Counted from the stretch's first letter, positions 41,102 through 50,873 are shown. The stretch is DNA of 64,000 bases from Candidatus Hydrogenedentota bacterium (GCA_016791475.1 JAEUWI010000005.1:1-64000), one strand, 5' to 3'. Translations and numbers: made by a program. The notes: generated by a model from the letters alone, not told the origin.

Positions 41102-42847
41102 TTAATCTTCGTAGCTATCGGTGTGATACAACACTTCGGCAGCGGTGGTCGTTCCCTGAACCGCCTTCATCAGCGCCGCCTCGCGCAGGGTCATCATGCC
41201 CAGGTGCTTGCGGCAGTAGCGGCGCAGCGTCAGCGCCGTGGCGCTCTCCAGCACCAGATCGCGGATACCTTCGTCGACCGACACCATTTCATACAGTCCT
41301 GTGCGACCGTTGTAACCCACATAGTCGCAGTTCACGCAGCCTTTCGCGCGGAAAAGCTTGAACTTGGGGTCGCGGCGCCAGGCCGAGGGAATGCCCAGCT
41401 CGTCCATTTCCTTCTCGTCCGGCACATAGGGCTCTTTGCAGAAGCGGCAGACCTTCCGGCAGAGCCGCTGGGCCAGCACCGCCTCCAGCGAGGCCGCAAT
41501 GAGGAAAGGCTCCACGTCCATGTCGAGCAGTCGCGTGATCGTTTCGGGCGCGCTGTTCGTGTGGAGCGTGCTCAGCACCAGGTGGCCGGTCAGCGAGGCT
41601 TCGACGGCGATCTGGGCCGTCTCCAGGTCGCGGATCTCGCCCACCATCACAATGTCCGGGTCCTGGCGCAGGATGGAGCGCAGGCAGCGCGCGAAGGTCA
41701 GGCCCACGTCGTCGTTCACGTTGCACTGGATCAGCCGGTCGATCTGGAATTCCACCGGGTCCTCGGTGGTGATGATTTTCACCTCGGGCTCGTTCAGAAT
41801 ATTCAGGCACGCGTACAGCGTGGTGGTCTTGCCGGAACCCGTGGGCCCCGTCACCAGCACGATGCCGTTCGGCTTGTTGATGGCCTCGTCGATCTGCGCG
41901 TAGATGTCCGCCGGGAAGCCCAGCGCCACCAGATCGTGCTTTACCGCGTTGCGGTCGAGAATACGCATGACGACGCTCTCGCCGTGGAGCACGGGCAGGG
42001 TGGACACGCGGACGTCGATGATCGTATCGCCCACTTTCAGCTCGATGCGGTTGTCCTGGGGGAGGCGCCGCTCGCTGATGTCCATGTTGGAAATAACTTT
42101 GATGCGGGAAACCAGCGCCACGGCCAGATTCTTCGGCGGGCACACAATCTCCTGGAGCATCCCGTCCACGCGGATGCGGATGCGGAACTCTTCTTCGTAG
42201 ACTTCCATGTGAATATCGGAAGCGCGCTTCTGCACCGCTTCGAGAAACACCAGGTTCACGATCTTGATCACTTCGGGCTGCTGCGCCAGCTCCACCAGGT
42301 TGTCGGTATCGCCCGTGACCTGCTGGATCTTCTGCTCGTCCATCGTCAGCTCGGCGTTGCCGACCTTCTCCTGAAGGTCCAGCAGCATGGAGTGGATGGA
42401 CTCGCCCTCGAAGCTGTAGTTGTTCTTCCAGGCGTTGGACACGTCCTGCTGGTTGCTCACCGCGCCCTGGATTTCCATGCCCGTGATCTGTTGCAGATCG
42501 TCGAGCACCTGAAGATTCAGCGGGTCCGCCATGGCCACGATCAGCCGGTCGCCCGTCTTGCGGATGGGGATCACGCTGTAGAAACGCGCCACGTCCGCCG
42601 AAATCGTGTGGATCACCTCTTCGGTGATCTTCAGCTTGGAAAGGTCCACGCGCTCCATGCCGGACTGCACGCCCAGCGACTCGATGATGTCCTGCTCTTC
42701 GCAGAGCCCCATCGTCACCAGAACGCGGCCCAGCATGTCGCCGGTGAGGCGCTGGCGCTGAAGGGCTTCGTCAAGCTGGAGCGGGCTGATGACGCCCTGC
42801 TCGACCAGAATATCGCCCAGTTGCTTCTCTCGGGATCCAAGTGCCAT
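41102..42847 (-). CDS. GspE/PilB-family assembly ATPase
   Basis: 581 residues. N-terminal MshEN-type domain (LGDILVEQGVISPLQLDEAL, ~10-60); ASDIHMEVYEEEFRIRIRVDG; Walker A GPTGSGKTT (~residue 337); Asp box ITTEDPVEF; Walker B VMVGEIRDLET; His box HLVLSTLHTN; the four-Cys zinc site CRFCKEP...CVNCDYVG. It hydrolyses ATP to power pseudopilin extension. It follows PilT by 6 bases and precedes the platform gene by 14, so it is most likely the motor of the second system. Confidence 0.94.
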   Translation of the reverse strand: MALGSREKQLGDILVEQGVISPLQLDEALQRQRLTGDMLGRVLVTMGLCEEQDIIESLGVQSGMERVDLSKLKITEEVIHTISADVARFYSVIPIRKTGDRLIVAMADPLNLQVLDDLQQITGMEIQGAVSNQQDVSNAWKNNYSFEGESIHSMLLDLQEKVGNAELTMDEQKIQQVTGDTDNLVELAQQPEVIKIVNLVFLEAVQKRASDIHMEVYEEEFRIRIRVDGMLQEIVCPPKNLAVALVSRIKVISNMDISERRLPQDNRIELKVGDTIIDVRVSTLPVLHGESVVMRILDRNAVKHDLVALGFPADIYAQIDEAINKPNGIVLVTGPTGSGKTTTLYACLNILNEPEVKIITTEDPVEFQIDRLIQCNVNDDVGLTFARCLRSILRQDPDIVMVGEIRDLETAQIAVEASLTGHLVLSTLHTNSAPETITRLLDMDVEPFLIAASLEAVLAQRLCRKVCRFCKEPYVPDEKEMDELGIPSAWRRDPKFKLFRAKGCVNCDYVGYNGRTGLYEMVSVDEGIRDLVLESATALTLRRYCRKHLGMMTLREAALMKAVQGTTTAAEVLYHTDSYED

Positions 42848-42853
42848 AAGCGG

Positions 42854-43954
42854 TTAGTTCGCCGGTGCGGGGGCCGGCCCTCCTTCAAGCCCGAGCGCGC
42901 GGGCGTTGGCCTCGAATTCATCGCGGAACTGGGCCTTGCCGGCGCAGTCCTCGTACTTGCAGATGCCTTTGCGGTACAGCGCCAGCAGGTGTTCGTCCAG
43001 CAGGTTCATGCCGTACTTGTGCCCGGTCTGGATCGCCGACGTAATGCGGTAGGTCTTGTTTTCGCGGATAAGGTTCTGAATGGCCGACGTCGTGATCATG
43101 ATCTCGAAAGCGGCCACGCGGCCGAAGCCGCTCTTGCGCGGCACCAGCGCCTGGGAAATCACGGCCTTCAGGTTACCCGCGAGCTGCGTGCGGATCTGCT
43201 CCTGCTGGTTCGTGGGGAACGCGTCCACCAGTCGGTCCACGGTGCGCACCGCGCCCGTCGTGTGCAGCGTGCCAAACACCAGGTGACCCGTTTCCGCCGC
43301 CGTCACCGCCGCCTCGATCGTCTCCAGGTCGCGCATTTCGCCCACCAGAATCACGTCCGGGTCCATGCGCAGCGCGCGGCGAAGCGCCTCGGCGAAGGTG
43401 GGCACGTCCACACCCACTTCACGCTGGGTGATGATGCTCTTCTTGTGGTAATGATAATATTCGATCGGGTCTTCGATTGTGATGATATGGTGGTCGTAGC
43501 TCATGTTCAGCCAGTCCACCATCGTCGCCAGACTGGTCGACTTGCCCGAGCCCGTGGGACCCGTCACGAGGATCATGCCGCGGGGCTGGGAAATGACCTC
43601 CTTCAACGACATGGGCAGGCCGATTTCCTCAAAGGTCAGCAGGGTTCTCGGGATGAGACGCAGCACCATGCCCACATAGCCGCGCTGCTTGAATACGGAC
43701 ACGCGAAAGCGCGCCACGTCTTCGAAAGCAAACCCGAAGTCCGTGCCGCCCACTTCCTGCAATTCCTGCTGGTTGTCCACCGACGCGATGCTCTTCATCA
43801 AGCTTTCGGTGTCTTCCGCCGTCAGGGGATTGTCCCCGAAAAACTGCATGTGCCCGTGAACGCGGCCCGCCGGGGGATCGTCCACCGCAATGTGCAGGTC
43901 GGACCCGTCCCGGTCAATCAACATCCGGAGCAAACTCACCATTTCATAGGCCAT
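42854..43954 (-). CDS. pilT: PilT-type retraction ATPase
   Basis: 366 residues, normal for Pil[25 protein letters not shown], Walker [50 protein letters not shown] (Walker B), [24 protein letters not shown], and a late segment ([14 protein letters not shown]) as in PilT/PilU. No zinc Cys pairs, unlike the PilB-type genes around it. PilT implies that the fibre of the second system can be withdrawn, which favours a pilus over a pure secretion machine. Confidence 0.93.
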   Translation of the reverse strand: MAYEMVSLLRMLIDRDGSDLHIAVDDPPAGRVHGHMQFFGDNPLTAEDTESLMKSIASVDNQQELQEVGGTDFGFAFEDVARFRVSVFKQRGYVGMVLRLIPRTLLTFEEIGLPMSLKEVISQPRGMILVTGPTGSGKSTSLATMVDWLNMSYDHHIITIEDPIEYYHYHKKSIITQREVGVDVPTFAEALRRALRMDPDVILVGEMRDLETIEAAVTAAETGHLVFGTLHTTGAVRTVDRLVDAFPTNQQEQIRTQLAGNLKAVISQALVPRKSGFGRVAAFEIMITTSAIQNLIRENKTYRITSAIQTGHKYGMNLLDEHLLALYRKGICKYEDCAGKAQFRDEFEANARALGLEGGPAPAPAN

Positions 43955-43989
43955 GAATCAAATTCTCCCAGGCACGACCGCCCCAATGC

Positions 43990-45831
43990 TTACGTGTGAA
44001 TCACCTTTTCGAGGGGCTCGTCCACGCGCGTGCGGCGGTTTACTTCTTGTATCGTCGTGATGCCGTTCAGCGCTTTTTTCCAGGCATCCTCGCGCATCGT
44101 CAACATGCCCTGCTCCCGGGCCGCGCGCTTGATCGCGGTGGCGGACTCATGCCTCATCAGCATTTCCCGGAGCCGGTCGGTGTTCACCATCAGTTCATAA
44201 GCGCCCAACCGGCCCGCATGGCCCGTGTTGTTGCAGTTGTCGCAGCCCGCGCCGTGGTACAGCTCCACCTCCGAAAGATCCACGTCAAATCCGAGACGCT
44301 TGACTTCCTGCGGATCCGGCGCGCAGGTCTCTTTGCAGTTCGTACAGATCGTGCGCACCAGACGCTGCGCCAGAATCGCCCGCACGCCGGAAGAAACCAG
44401 GTAGGGCTTGATCCCGATATCGATCAGACGGGTAAAGGAACTCGCCGTGTCGTTCGTGTGCAGCGTGGAGAACACCAGGTGACCCGTCAGGGCCGCCTTG
44501 ATCGCGATTTCCGCCGTTTCGGCGTCTCGAATTTCACCCACCATCACGATGTTCGGGTCCTGGCGCATGATGGCGCGCAGGGCCCGTTTGAAGTCGAAGG
44601 CGATCTCGTGGTTGATCTGTACCTGATTGATACCGGCCAACTGATATTCCACCGGGTCTTCCACGGTGATGATTTTCGTGTCCGGCTTGTTCAGCGTGTG
44701 CAACGAGGCGTAGAGCGACGTGGTCTTGCCGGAACCCGTGGGGCCCGTCACCAGAATCACGCCCGTGCTCAGCCCCAGCAACTGCTCCCAGCGGCGCTGG
44801 TGCTCCGGCGAAAAGCCCAACTGGCCCAGACCCAGCAGCAGACCGCTCTTGTCCAGGATACGCATTACCATGCTCTCGCCGTAGTAGGCCGGGAGCGCGC
44901 TCACGCGCAAGTCCACCATCTTGCCGCTCATCATCATCTTGATGCGGCCGTCCTGGGGAACCCGCTTCTGCGTAATGTCCATGCCCGACATGATCTTCAG
45001 GCGCGAAATGATCGAGGCCTGCGCGCGCTTGGGCGGCGGCGGCATCAACTGCATCACGCCGTCGATACGATAGCGCACCTTCACGTCCGCCTTGGAAGGC
45101 TCCACGTGAATATCGCTCGCCCGAAGGCGGAAGGCTTCCAGAATCATCTGGTTCACATACCGCATCACCGGACTGTTGTCGTCGGCATCCTCGGTCCCGT
45201 CCCCCGTGGAGGAGAAACCGTCTTTGTCCATCTGGTCGATGCTGATGCTGCTCATGCTGATGTCGCTGGCGCTCATGCTGCCCAGACTGCTCATGGACGA
45301 ATCCAGCGAGCTCAAATTCGACATCGTGCTCAGCGTGCTCATGCTGCTCGCCGAACTCACGGAAGACAGCATCGTCTCCACCGTGTTGTCCTGCAGACCA
45401 TAGCACTTGTTCAGCGCCACGGAGATCTCTTCCCCCGTGGAAAGCACCGGCTCCACCTCCCGATCCAGAAGGCGGCGCAAATTATCCAGATTGTTGATGT
45501 TGGTGGGATCGGCCGTCGCGATGACGATGGTGTTCCCCCGCTCCTCAATCGGAATCACGCGGTAGAGCGTGGCAATACTGCCATCGATCAAACTGCGGAT
45601 GCGCTCGGGGATCTCCCGGTCCGCGAGCTTTACTATCGGAATGCCAAGCTGGTCCGCCAGGCCTTCCGTCACATGGTGCTTGCTGATATAGTTCAGGCGG
45701 ACCAGAATCTCACCGATCTTACGGTGAGCCATGGTTGTCTGCTGTTTGTGAATGGCCTCATCAAGCTGTTGCTGCTTGATAATTCCCTTTTCAACCAAGC
45801 GCTGCCCAAACAGGGTGTACGTCGTTTGCAT
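43990..45831 (-). CDS. pilB: PilB/GspE-family ATPase with Ser/Met-rich linker
   Basis: 613 residues. Two-part MshEN-type N-terminus (LFGQRLVEKGIIKQQQLDEAI; IGEILVRLNYISKHHVTEGLA), then a linker (~160-205) made almost only of Ser, Met, Leu and Asp (SSMSTLSTMSNLSSLDSS and following), then the motor: ASDIHVEPSKADVKVRYRIDG, Walker A GPTGSGKTT, ITVEDPVEY, VMVGEIRDAET, HLVFSTLHTND, and Cys pairs CTNC/CDNC. Start 45831 has GAGGTG 7 bases before; the upstream Met at 45855 lacks one. First gene of the second-system operon, with a promoter at 45862-45890. Confidence 0.92.
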   Translation of the reverse strand: MQTTYTLFGQRLVEKGIIKQQQLDEAIHKQQTTMAHRKIGEILVRLNYISKHHVTEGLADQLGIPIVKLADREIPERIRSLIDGSIATLYRVIPIEERGNTIVIATADPTNINNLDNLRRLLDREVEPVLSTGEEISVALNKCYGLQDNTVETMLSSVSSASSMSTLSTMSNLSSLDSSMSSLGSMSASDISMSSISIDQMDKDGFSSTGDGTEDADDNSPVMRYVNQMILEAFRLRASDIHVEPSKADVKVRYRIDGVMQLMPPPPKRAQASIISRLKIMSGMDITQKRVPQDGRIKMMMSGKMVDLRVSALPAYYGESMVMRILDKSGLLLGLGQLGFSPEHQRRWEQLLGLSTGVILVTGPTGSGKTTSLYASLHTLNKPDTKIITVEDPVEYQLAGINQVQINHEIAFDFKRALRAIMRQDPNIVMVGEIRDAETAEIAIKAALTGHLVFSTLHTNDTASSFTRLIDIGIKPYLVSSGVRAILAQRLVRTICTNCKETCAPDPQEVKRLGFDVDLSEVELYHGAGCDNCNNTGHAGRLGAYELMVNTDRLREMLMRHESATAIKRAAREQGMLTMREDAWKKALNGITTIQEVNRRTRVDEPLEKVIHT

Positions 45832-45861
45832 GGTGACACCTCTTGCCTTATGCACACTGTA

Positions 45862-45890
45862 ACTCTACCAGAGAAGGCCCAAATTGTCAA
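45862..45890 (-). promoter_or_regulatory. Sigma-70-type promoter for the pilB-pilT-pseudopilin operon
   Basis: On the minus strand: TTGACA (45885-45890), 17-base spacer, TAGAGT (45862-45867), ~30 bases before the pilB ATG. A perfect AGTAATTACT palindrome lies at 45904-45913, upstream of the -35 box. Confidence 0.68.
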
Positions 45891-46143
45891 TGTAAATACT
45901 GAGAGTAATTACTGATAGATCTGGACTTACGATCAGTTTTGTCAAGAGATTACCCGATCCGGATACGCCGATTTACGCCGACGTCGGCCCCAATTTTCCG
46001 ACCGCCGACACGACAATACCCGTAGCTCCCATTCGACCCAACGGACCATGGCGTAGACGACATTGTCACTGATCCACGCCGGAATGTCAAGAGTACTCTC
46101 CACGCCCGAATACCCCGCCCCGAACGCCCCCGATTTCTCGACC
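45868..46143. other. Intergenic region between gspM and pilB
   Basis: About 280 bases with no gene. The part nearest pilB is A/T-rich and holds the promoter and a small palindrome; the rest is GC-rich without a hairpin I would call a terminator. Confidence 0.6.
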
Positions 46144-46668
46144 TCAGACTTTCAAGGTCACCAGCGAAAGTTCGCAGACCAGACCCCGGGCTTTGACGGC
46201 CGGTTTGATACTCATCTTGTGCACCGCAATCAGGTTGTTGCTCCCGCCCACCTTGTAAAAAAGCTCGATCAGCTCTTCGAGGCTCACGCCATTCAACTCC
46301 AGCTCCACCATGGGATGGTTCGGCGAGGAGTTGCGGGTCGTGGGGGCAATTTCCAACTTCGCACGATCGCTGAGCTTGGCCTCTTTCAACACGCCGTTCA
46401 CGAAGGAGAAAAGGTCAAAGCGCGGATCCCGGGCATTCAGCACCGCCAGCAGCTTCTCCTGGCTCTGGACCCGGTCCTGCTCGGCCAGCAGGTCCAACTG
46501 GGCCAATTGCAGCTCCTGCTGCTTCTGGGCGAGCTGCCCCTTGGCCGACTTGTAGCGCTTCCCCAGGCTCGAGGGCACATACACCGCCATGAAAAGGGCC
46601 AGCAACACAAAAAGTCCGGCGAAAAACAGCGTCCCCTTGTCGCGCTTGTCCAAATCACTCGTTCCCAT
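46144..46668 (-). CDS. gspM: GspM-like inner-membrane protein
   Basis: 174 residues: a cytoplasmic start (MGTSDLDKRDKG), one membrane helix (TLFFAGLFVLLALFMAVYVP), a coiled coil (GKRYKSAKGQLAQKQQELQLAQLDLLAEQ) and a small alpha/beta domain (ELELNGVSLEELIELFYKVG). Topology and place after gspL fit GspM/PilO. It overlaps the gspL end by 14 bases, and the ATG at 46668 is preceded by GGAGA. It is last in the type II operon. Called by topology and order; direct sequence similarity is low. Confidence 0.8.
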   Translation of the reverse strand: MGTSDLDKRDKGTLFFAGLFVLLALFMAVYVPSSLGKRYKSAKGQLAQKQQELQLAQLDLLAEQDRVQSQEKLLAVLNARDPRFDLFSFVNGVLKEAKLSDRAKLEIAPTTRNSSPNHPMVELELNGVSLEELIELFYKVGGSNNLIAVHKMSIKPAVKARGLVCELSLVTLKV

Positions 46669-48121
46669 CGGCCGTCTCCTCCTCTTCGTCTTCCAGGCGG
46701 AAGGCCCGCACGGTAAAGGTAATCTGATCGCCCTCGGAGGACAGTTTCGGATTGGGATCAACCTTATACAGGGTCGACTTGGCCAGTTCTTCCATGGCCG
46801 CGTTCACGTTCTCCGCGCTGGAGGCCGTCCCCGCAATGGTCAGCCAGCCGCTCCGCGCGCCGGGCGGCGCCAGCACCACCTCCAGCACGTTCACCTTGTC
46901 TCCAGGCATGCGTTGGCTGATGTCCGCCAGGATCTCCAGGGCCAGGGGGTCGCGGAAAATGTCGGTGTTAATGTCCTGGGTCAGGCCCTTCTTGGACAGA
47001 GCCTCGATCTCGGCGTTCAATCCGTCGATCTCTTTCTGCAGCACCGCCGCCTGGGCGCGAAACTGGGACGCGCCCAGATAATAATACCCGCCCCAGAGGA
47101 GCAGGGCCGCCAGCGCCAGGGCCGACGAGTACACCAGATGGGGCGCAATGGCCCGCAGCTTCGAGGCCGTGCTCCGCTCGCTCCGGTCAAAATTCAGGGC
47201 CAGCACCCCACCCGCCCCGGCAAAGGCCGCGCCAATGGCCGCCTCCCAGGTGTTGGGGGCCGGCGTGAACTCGTCCTGCGTCAGCACCTTGGCGCCGCCC
47301 TGGATCCGGGCCAGCATCGTCTGCGAAGTCACCGGCAATCGCAGCGTTTCTCCCAGAGCATCGCTCAGGGCCGGGGTCATTTCCAGCCCGGTCACTTCCA
47401 AGGCCGTGATCTCGCCGCCGCCGCGCCATTTGGCCAGGAAGGCCCGGAGCGTGTTCTGCACCTCCCGCGCCACCTGATTCGGTTGTTCTTCAAGGGTCTT
47501 GGCGCCCTGGGGCATGTTTCTGAAATACGCGATGGTCCCGTTGAAGAGCACCACCAGGCTGCTGCAATGGCTCCGCACATGGAGCACGGCCTGAAGGCCC
47601 TTCTGCGCCTTGCGCCCCGCCTGCCACAGGCCCGTCATGGCCACCGCGTCCAGGTTCACCGCATCCACCTCAATCCCCGCCGCCGCCAGCACCGCCATCT
47701 GCTCTTCCAGGTGGTTGCGTCGCATCCCCACCGCCAGCACCTCCGTCTCGCCGTCCACCTCGGCCACCAGGTTAAAATCGAGCAGCAACTCTTCGATCGG
47801 AAAAGCCAGGTGGGGCTCCAGCTCAAACTGGGCCGCCGCCAACACCCGCTTGCGCCCGCGGATGGGAATCGTAATCGCCCGCACCACGCTGAAGAGGCCG
47901 CTCGCGCAGAGGATAAACACCGCCGGCGGGTTTTTCAGCGCGTCCACCGCCTCGCCCAGGGCCTGGGCCAGGGCGGGCACCCGCTCCTCCGCTTCCAGAT
48001 ACGCCGCCGTGCGCGACTGCACCTCCAGCAGCACCGGCTTGCGCCCGCCCGTTTTCACCACCGCCACCCGCACCTCGTTTTCCACGAACTCGATGGCGCC
48101 TATCTTCGCACTAAACAGCAT
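46655..48121 (-). CDS. gspL: GspL-like protein (PilM-like cytoplasmic plus PilN-like periplasmic part)
   Basis: 488 residues. The actin-like part (1-~320) has IGAIEFVENEVRVAVV, RAITIPIRGRKRVLAAAQFELEPHLAFP, and a late ATPase-like segment (NTWEAAIGAAFAG). One membrane helix near 345-365 (LVYSSALALAALLLWGGYYYLG), then coiled coil and a ferredoxin-like domain. GspL recruits the GspE ATPase to the membrane. Glu-rich C-terminal tail. GGAG is 9 bases before the ATG. The 390-base gap before it means it may have its own promoter, though none is convincing. Confidence 0.88.
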   Translation of the reverse strand: MLFSAKIGAIEFVENEVRVAVVKTGGRKPVLLEVQSRTAAYLEAEERVPALAQALGEAVDALKNPPAVFILCASGLFSVVRAITIPIRGRKRVLAAAQFELEPHLAFPIEELLLDFNLVAEVDGETEVLAVGMRRNHLEEQMAVLAAAGIEVDAVNLDAVAMTGLWQAGRKAQKGLQAVLHVRSHCSSLVVLFNGTIAYFRNMPQGAKTLEEQPNQVAREVQNTLRAFLAKWRGGGEITALEVTGLEMTPALSDALGETLRLPVTSQTMLARIQGGAKVLTQDEFTPAPNTWEAAIGAAFAGAGGVLALNFDRSERSTASKLRAIAPHLVYSSALALAALLLWGGYYYLGASQFRAQAAVLQKEIDGLNAEIEALSKKGLTQDINTDIFRDPLALEILADISQRMPGDKVNVLEVVLAPPGARSGWLTIAGTASSAENVNAAMEELAKSTLYKVDPNPKLSSEGDQITFTVRAFRLEDEEEETADGNE

Positions 48122-48511
48122 TCACACAACTCCAATATCGTATACGCGGCAAGCGAAGGAAACGGTCACTTTATGCAGGTTACAAGCGGCTAACCCCAAC
48201 GATCAATCACCGCCGGGCGCAAATCAAGCAGAATAAATTCCACCACAAGCGCAAACGTCTGGGAGTTCCGTTCGGAACATCCAAGATGCGTCCTAACCTG
48301 ATAACAGGGCCTGATTCTTCCGGCCTGAAAGCTGCACTGGCCCTTCGGGCCGAAAGCAAACGGGCACAATAGCAAGTATCGAATAACAGGAGTCTCGCCT
48401 CTTATTCGCGCTGATTCTACGCTTATTCGCGGTTCAATTTTTCAGATCTCGGTCACCCACCGCGCAATGACGCGCCTTCACAATCGCGCAATGACCCCGA
48501 CGCCGGACTCG
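48122..48511. other. Repeat-rich intergenic region between gspK and gspL
   Basis: No gene. 48322-48358 is a shortened copy of the REP-like unit found at 55001-55082, including its last hairpin (48339-48351: GGCCC-TTC-GGGCC). 48402-48441 holds two ATTCGCG motifs 21 bases apart ending GGTTCAATTTTT, which matches the ends of the phased repeats elsewhere. Confidence 0.7.
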
Positions 48512-49825
48512 TCATTGTATTACTTTCCACTCCAGAATTCGATAAAGCTCCGCGGGCAGCGTCACCACGGGGAGCGGAGGAAAAGGATTGGTCGTCTGCA
48601 TCTGACTGTTCCCGCTGGGAAACTCCAGCAACCCCGCATCCTCCGGGGTCCGAAGCACATAGGCCTCGTTGCGCACCAGCAGATCATCCAGCATGGCGTC
48701 GCCCTGGATGCGGAACACGTGACTGTAGACCGTGAACATGTAGCGTACCATTTCCTCCTGCGCACGATTCTGCTGCGTCTGGCTTTGGCTGACTTGCACA
48801 CCTCCGCCGCGCCCGCCCCGTCCACCGTCGTCCACAGAGGGAATGTTGCCAAATACGATGTAATTCCGACTTCTTATGTCGTCAACGCTCTGGAAGGTAC
48901 CACTCACATCCTCTACGGCCACCATGTCCTGAATCATGTCCTCGTATTTAACTTCCTGAATCAGATCCGGCTCGGCCTCCTGCCATCCGAAGGCGTACGC
49001 TTCCAGCACATCGCTGATGCCCGAATCGTAGTCAATGTACACCGTGTTCGGATTGATGCGGCCGAGCCAGTCGCCGTGCACGGTGAGGAACTCGGTCAGG
49101 GGCAACTGGGGCGGATCGATGCCCTTCGCGCCGAAGAACAGCGCCGGGGTCATGCCTTTTATCAAAAGCAGCTCGTCCAGCGAGTCCATGGGACCGTTCT
49201 TCGCGTTGTAGGGATTCTCCGAGGCCAGGTAGAAATCCGACTCCGCGCCACCTTCTTCTTGTTCGTCATCATCGTCGATCCAGTCGATGATGGCCTCCAC
49301 CAGCGACTCGGGATCCACCTCGGCGCTCGCAGCCTCGCCCCGGATGCGGAAAAATTCCTGCAGGGCATAGCGGAGATGCTCGCGGACCACTTTTCCGTTC
49401 TGATTATCCACCAGCGCGTTCAAATTGAGCTTGCCGTATTCGTCCGTGATCGTCGTGCGCATCACGGCGTCGTTCAGCGGCTCGAATCCCCCCGGCTGCG
49501 CCCAGGAACTCCACCGGCTGTCCACCGTAATACCCGAACCCTGATTCGCCGTGTTCATGTTATTGTTGTTATTGTTGTTTGTTGGTGTCATCGTGGTCGA
49601 CAGTTGGGCCTGGAGGCGGTCCATTTCCAAGATCGAAATGCCCTTGTACACCGCCGACCGCGCCGCCAGCCGCGCCTGATAGTCGTTCCCGCTGTTCATG
49701 GAATACGACGCCTCCACCTGAGCCTCATAGGCAAACTCCACCACCAGCACGGTAAGCAGCACGACAAAGAGCAGCGTCAAAATCAACGCCACGCCTTCAT
49801 TCCGCTTTTCACATCGCTGCTTCAA
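48512..49825 (-). CDS. gspK: GspK minor pseudopilin
   Basis: 437 residues, near normal for GspK. N-terminus KRNEGVALILTLLFVVLLTVLVVEFAYE: Gly -1 with Val-Ala-Leu-Ile in place of a Glu +5, the usual GspK deviation. TDEYGKLNLNALV is the Asn helix, and LVEAIIDWIDDDDE, DELLLIKGMT and INPNTV follow the family order. A poly-Asn/Thr stretch (near 83-92) is unusual. The start is TTG (49825) with GAGG 7 bases before; no ATG fits. It caps the tip with GspI and GspJ. Confidence 0.92.
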   Translation of the reverse strand: MKQRCEKRNEGVALILTLLFVVLLTVLVVEFAYEAQVEASYSMNSGNDYQARLAARSAVYKGISILEMDRLQAQLSTTMTPTNNNNNNNMNTANQGSGITVDSRWSSWAQPGGFEPLNDAVMRTTITDEYGKLNLNALVDNQNGKVVREHLRYALQEFFRIRGEAASAEVDPESLVEAIIDWIDDDDEQEEGGAESDFYLASENPYNAKNGPMDSLDELLLIKGMTPALFFGAKGIDPPQLPLTEFLTVHGDWLGRINPNTVYIDYDSGISDVLEAYAFGWQEAEPDLIQEVKYEDMIQDMVAVEDVSGTFQSVDDIRSRNYIVFGNIPSVDDGGRGGRGGGVQVSQSQTQQNRAQEEMVRYMFTVYSHVFRIQGDAMLDDLLVRNEAYVLRTPEDAGLLEFPSGNSQMQTTNPFPPLPVVTLPAELYRILEWKVIQ

Positions 49826-49907
49826 TGCAATACCTCAATACTTTACCAAATCACCAGTGGACTGAGCGGACTCGGTGGACCGAAACAAACCCAAACCACC
49901 AACGCAA

Positions 49908-49970
49908 TCAACTGTCAACTGTCAACTGTCAACTGTCAATTGTCAATTGTCAATTGTCAATTGTCAATTG
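49908..49970. repeat. 7-bp tandem array overlapping the gspJ stop codon
   Basis: TCAACTG x4 (49908-49935), then TCAATTG x5 (49936-49970), without interruption. On the minus strand these read CAGTTGA and CAATTGA; one unit provides the TGA of gspJ (49964-49966). Confidence 0.92.
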
Positions 49971-50869
49971 ACTTCCGCCCCCGCCTCCTGCGCCGACTCC
50001 ATACTGGGACGAAATTGGTTTGGGTCGCCGAACTCTTCGAGCGTACCCGCGCTGGACGACAACACCACGGTCACATCCATATCAAAGTCTTCCTGCGGGT
50101 CGACGCCCATGGAAGCCTCCTCCATCAACTGGCCCTCGGTCTTCGCCAGGTTGATTTGAACGCGAATCGCCCAGGGCAGCATGCCCGTCTCATCGGAATT
50201 CCACTCCTCCACCCACTCCTCCGCGGCGCCATCGTAATACAGAAAGTTCATCGCGCGGATGGGCAACTCGCGCTCCCACACGATCTCGTTCTCGCCCGCG
50301 TCCTCCGCCTCGAACAATTCGCCGCCCTCGTCCTCGCCAAAGAGCACGAGGGGCGATTCGGTGATAAAAAGGGTCACCCCCTCTTTCTCCTCCGCGGGCG
50401 CTTCATCTATGGCGAATTTCTGAAAGCCGCCCTCTTCGGACACGCTCGGATCGTCCACGTGGTACTCCACCTTCTTCACCAGACCCGGCAGGGACTTCGC
50501 GCCGCTCATGGGCAACTGGGTCACCAGGCGCAGGGTGTCCGAGGGGCCATAGGCGCCGGACTCGTCCTCGCCAATCAGGGCGTATTCGCCATTCGGATTG
50601 GGATGGGTCGCGCTGATGTTTTCGGTGAAGTGCTTCCACAGCAACTGCTGGATGCGCAGTTCATCCGCGGAGGTCCGCGCGATGTCCGCCGTGTCCGCCA
50701 CGGAAACAAAACACGTGTACACCGCGCCCACCAGAATCACCAAGATGACCATGGCCACCATCATTTCGATCATGGTGAAACCCGCCTGGCCCCGCCGCGC
50801 GCGGAATGCCCCCCCGCTGTCGAAGATCCGCCGCAGGAGGACGGGGGGGCAGGGGGGGTAATTCCCCAT
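49964..50869 (-). CDS. gspJ: GspJ minor pseudopilin
   Basis: 301 residues. Prepilin signal RRGQAGFTMIEMMVAMVILVIL: Gly -1, Phe +1, Glu +5. The body has TADELRIQQLLWKHFTENI and a late WAIRVQINLAKTEGQ. It is longer than usual (~200), with an acidic middle (GEDEGGELFEAEDAGENE). The leader before the Gly is long (~29 residues, Pro/Cys-rich). The start is uncertain: the ATG at 50869 overlaps the gspI stop, and another ATG lies at 50890. The stop codon lies in a heptamer array. Confidence 0.88.
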   Translation of the reverse strand: MGNYPPCPPVLLRRIFDSGGAFRARRGQAGFTMIEMMVAMVILVILVGAVYTCFVSVADTADIARTSADELRIQQLLWKHFTENISATHPNPNGEYALIGEDESGAYGPSDTLRLVTQLPMSGAKSLPGLVKKVEYHVDDPSVSEEGGFQKFAIDEAPAEEKEGVTLFITESPLVLFGEDEGGELFEAEDAGENEIVWERELPIRAMNFLYYDGAAEEWVEEWNSDETGMLPWAIRVQINLAKTEGQLMEEASMGVDPQEDFDMDVTVVLSSSAGTLEEFGDPNQFRPSMESAQEAGAEVN

Positions 50870-50873
50870 AACC

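Noticed and set aside
41123-43999. Plus-strand frame of 958 codons opposite the ATPase genes
   Set aside because: It crosses the boundaries of two well-supported genes and has shadow composition (His/Val/Gln/Arg).
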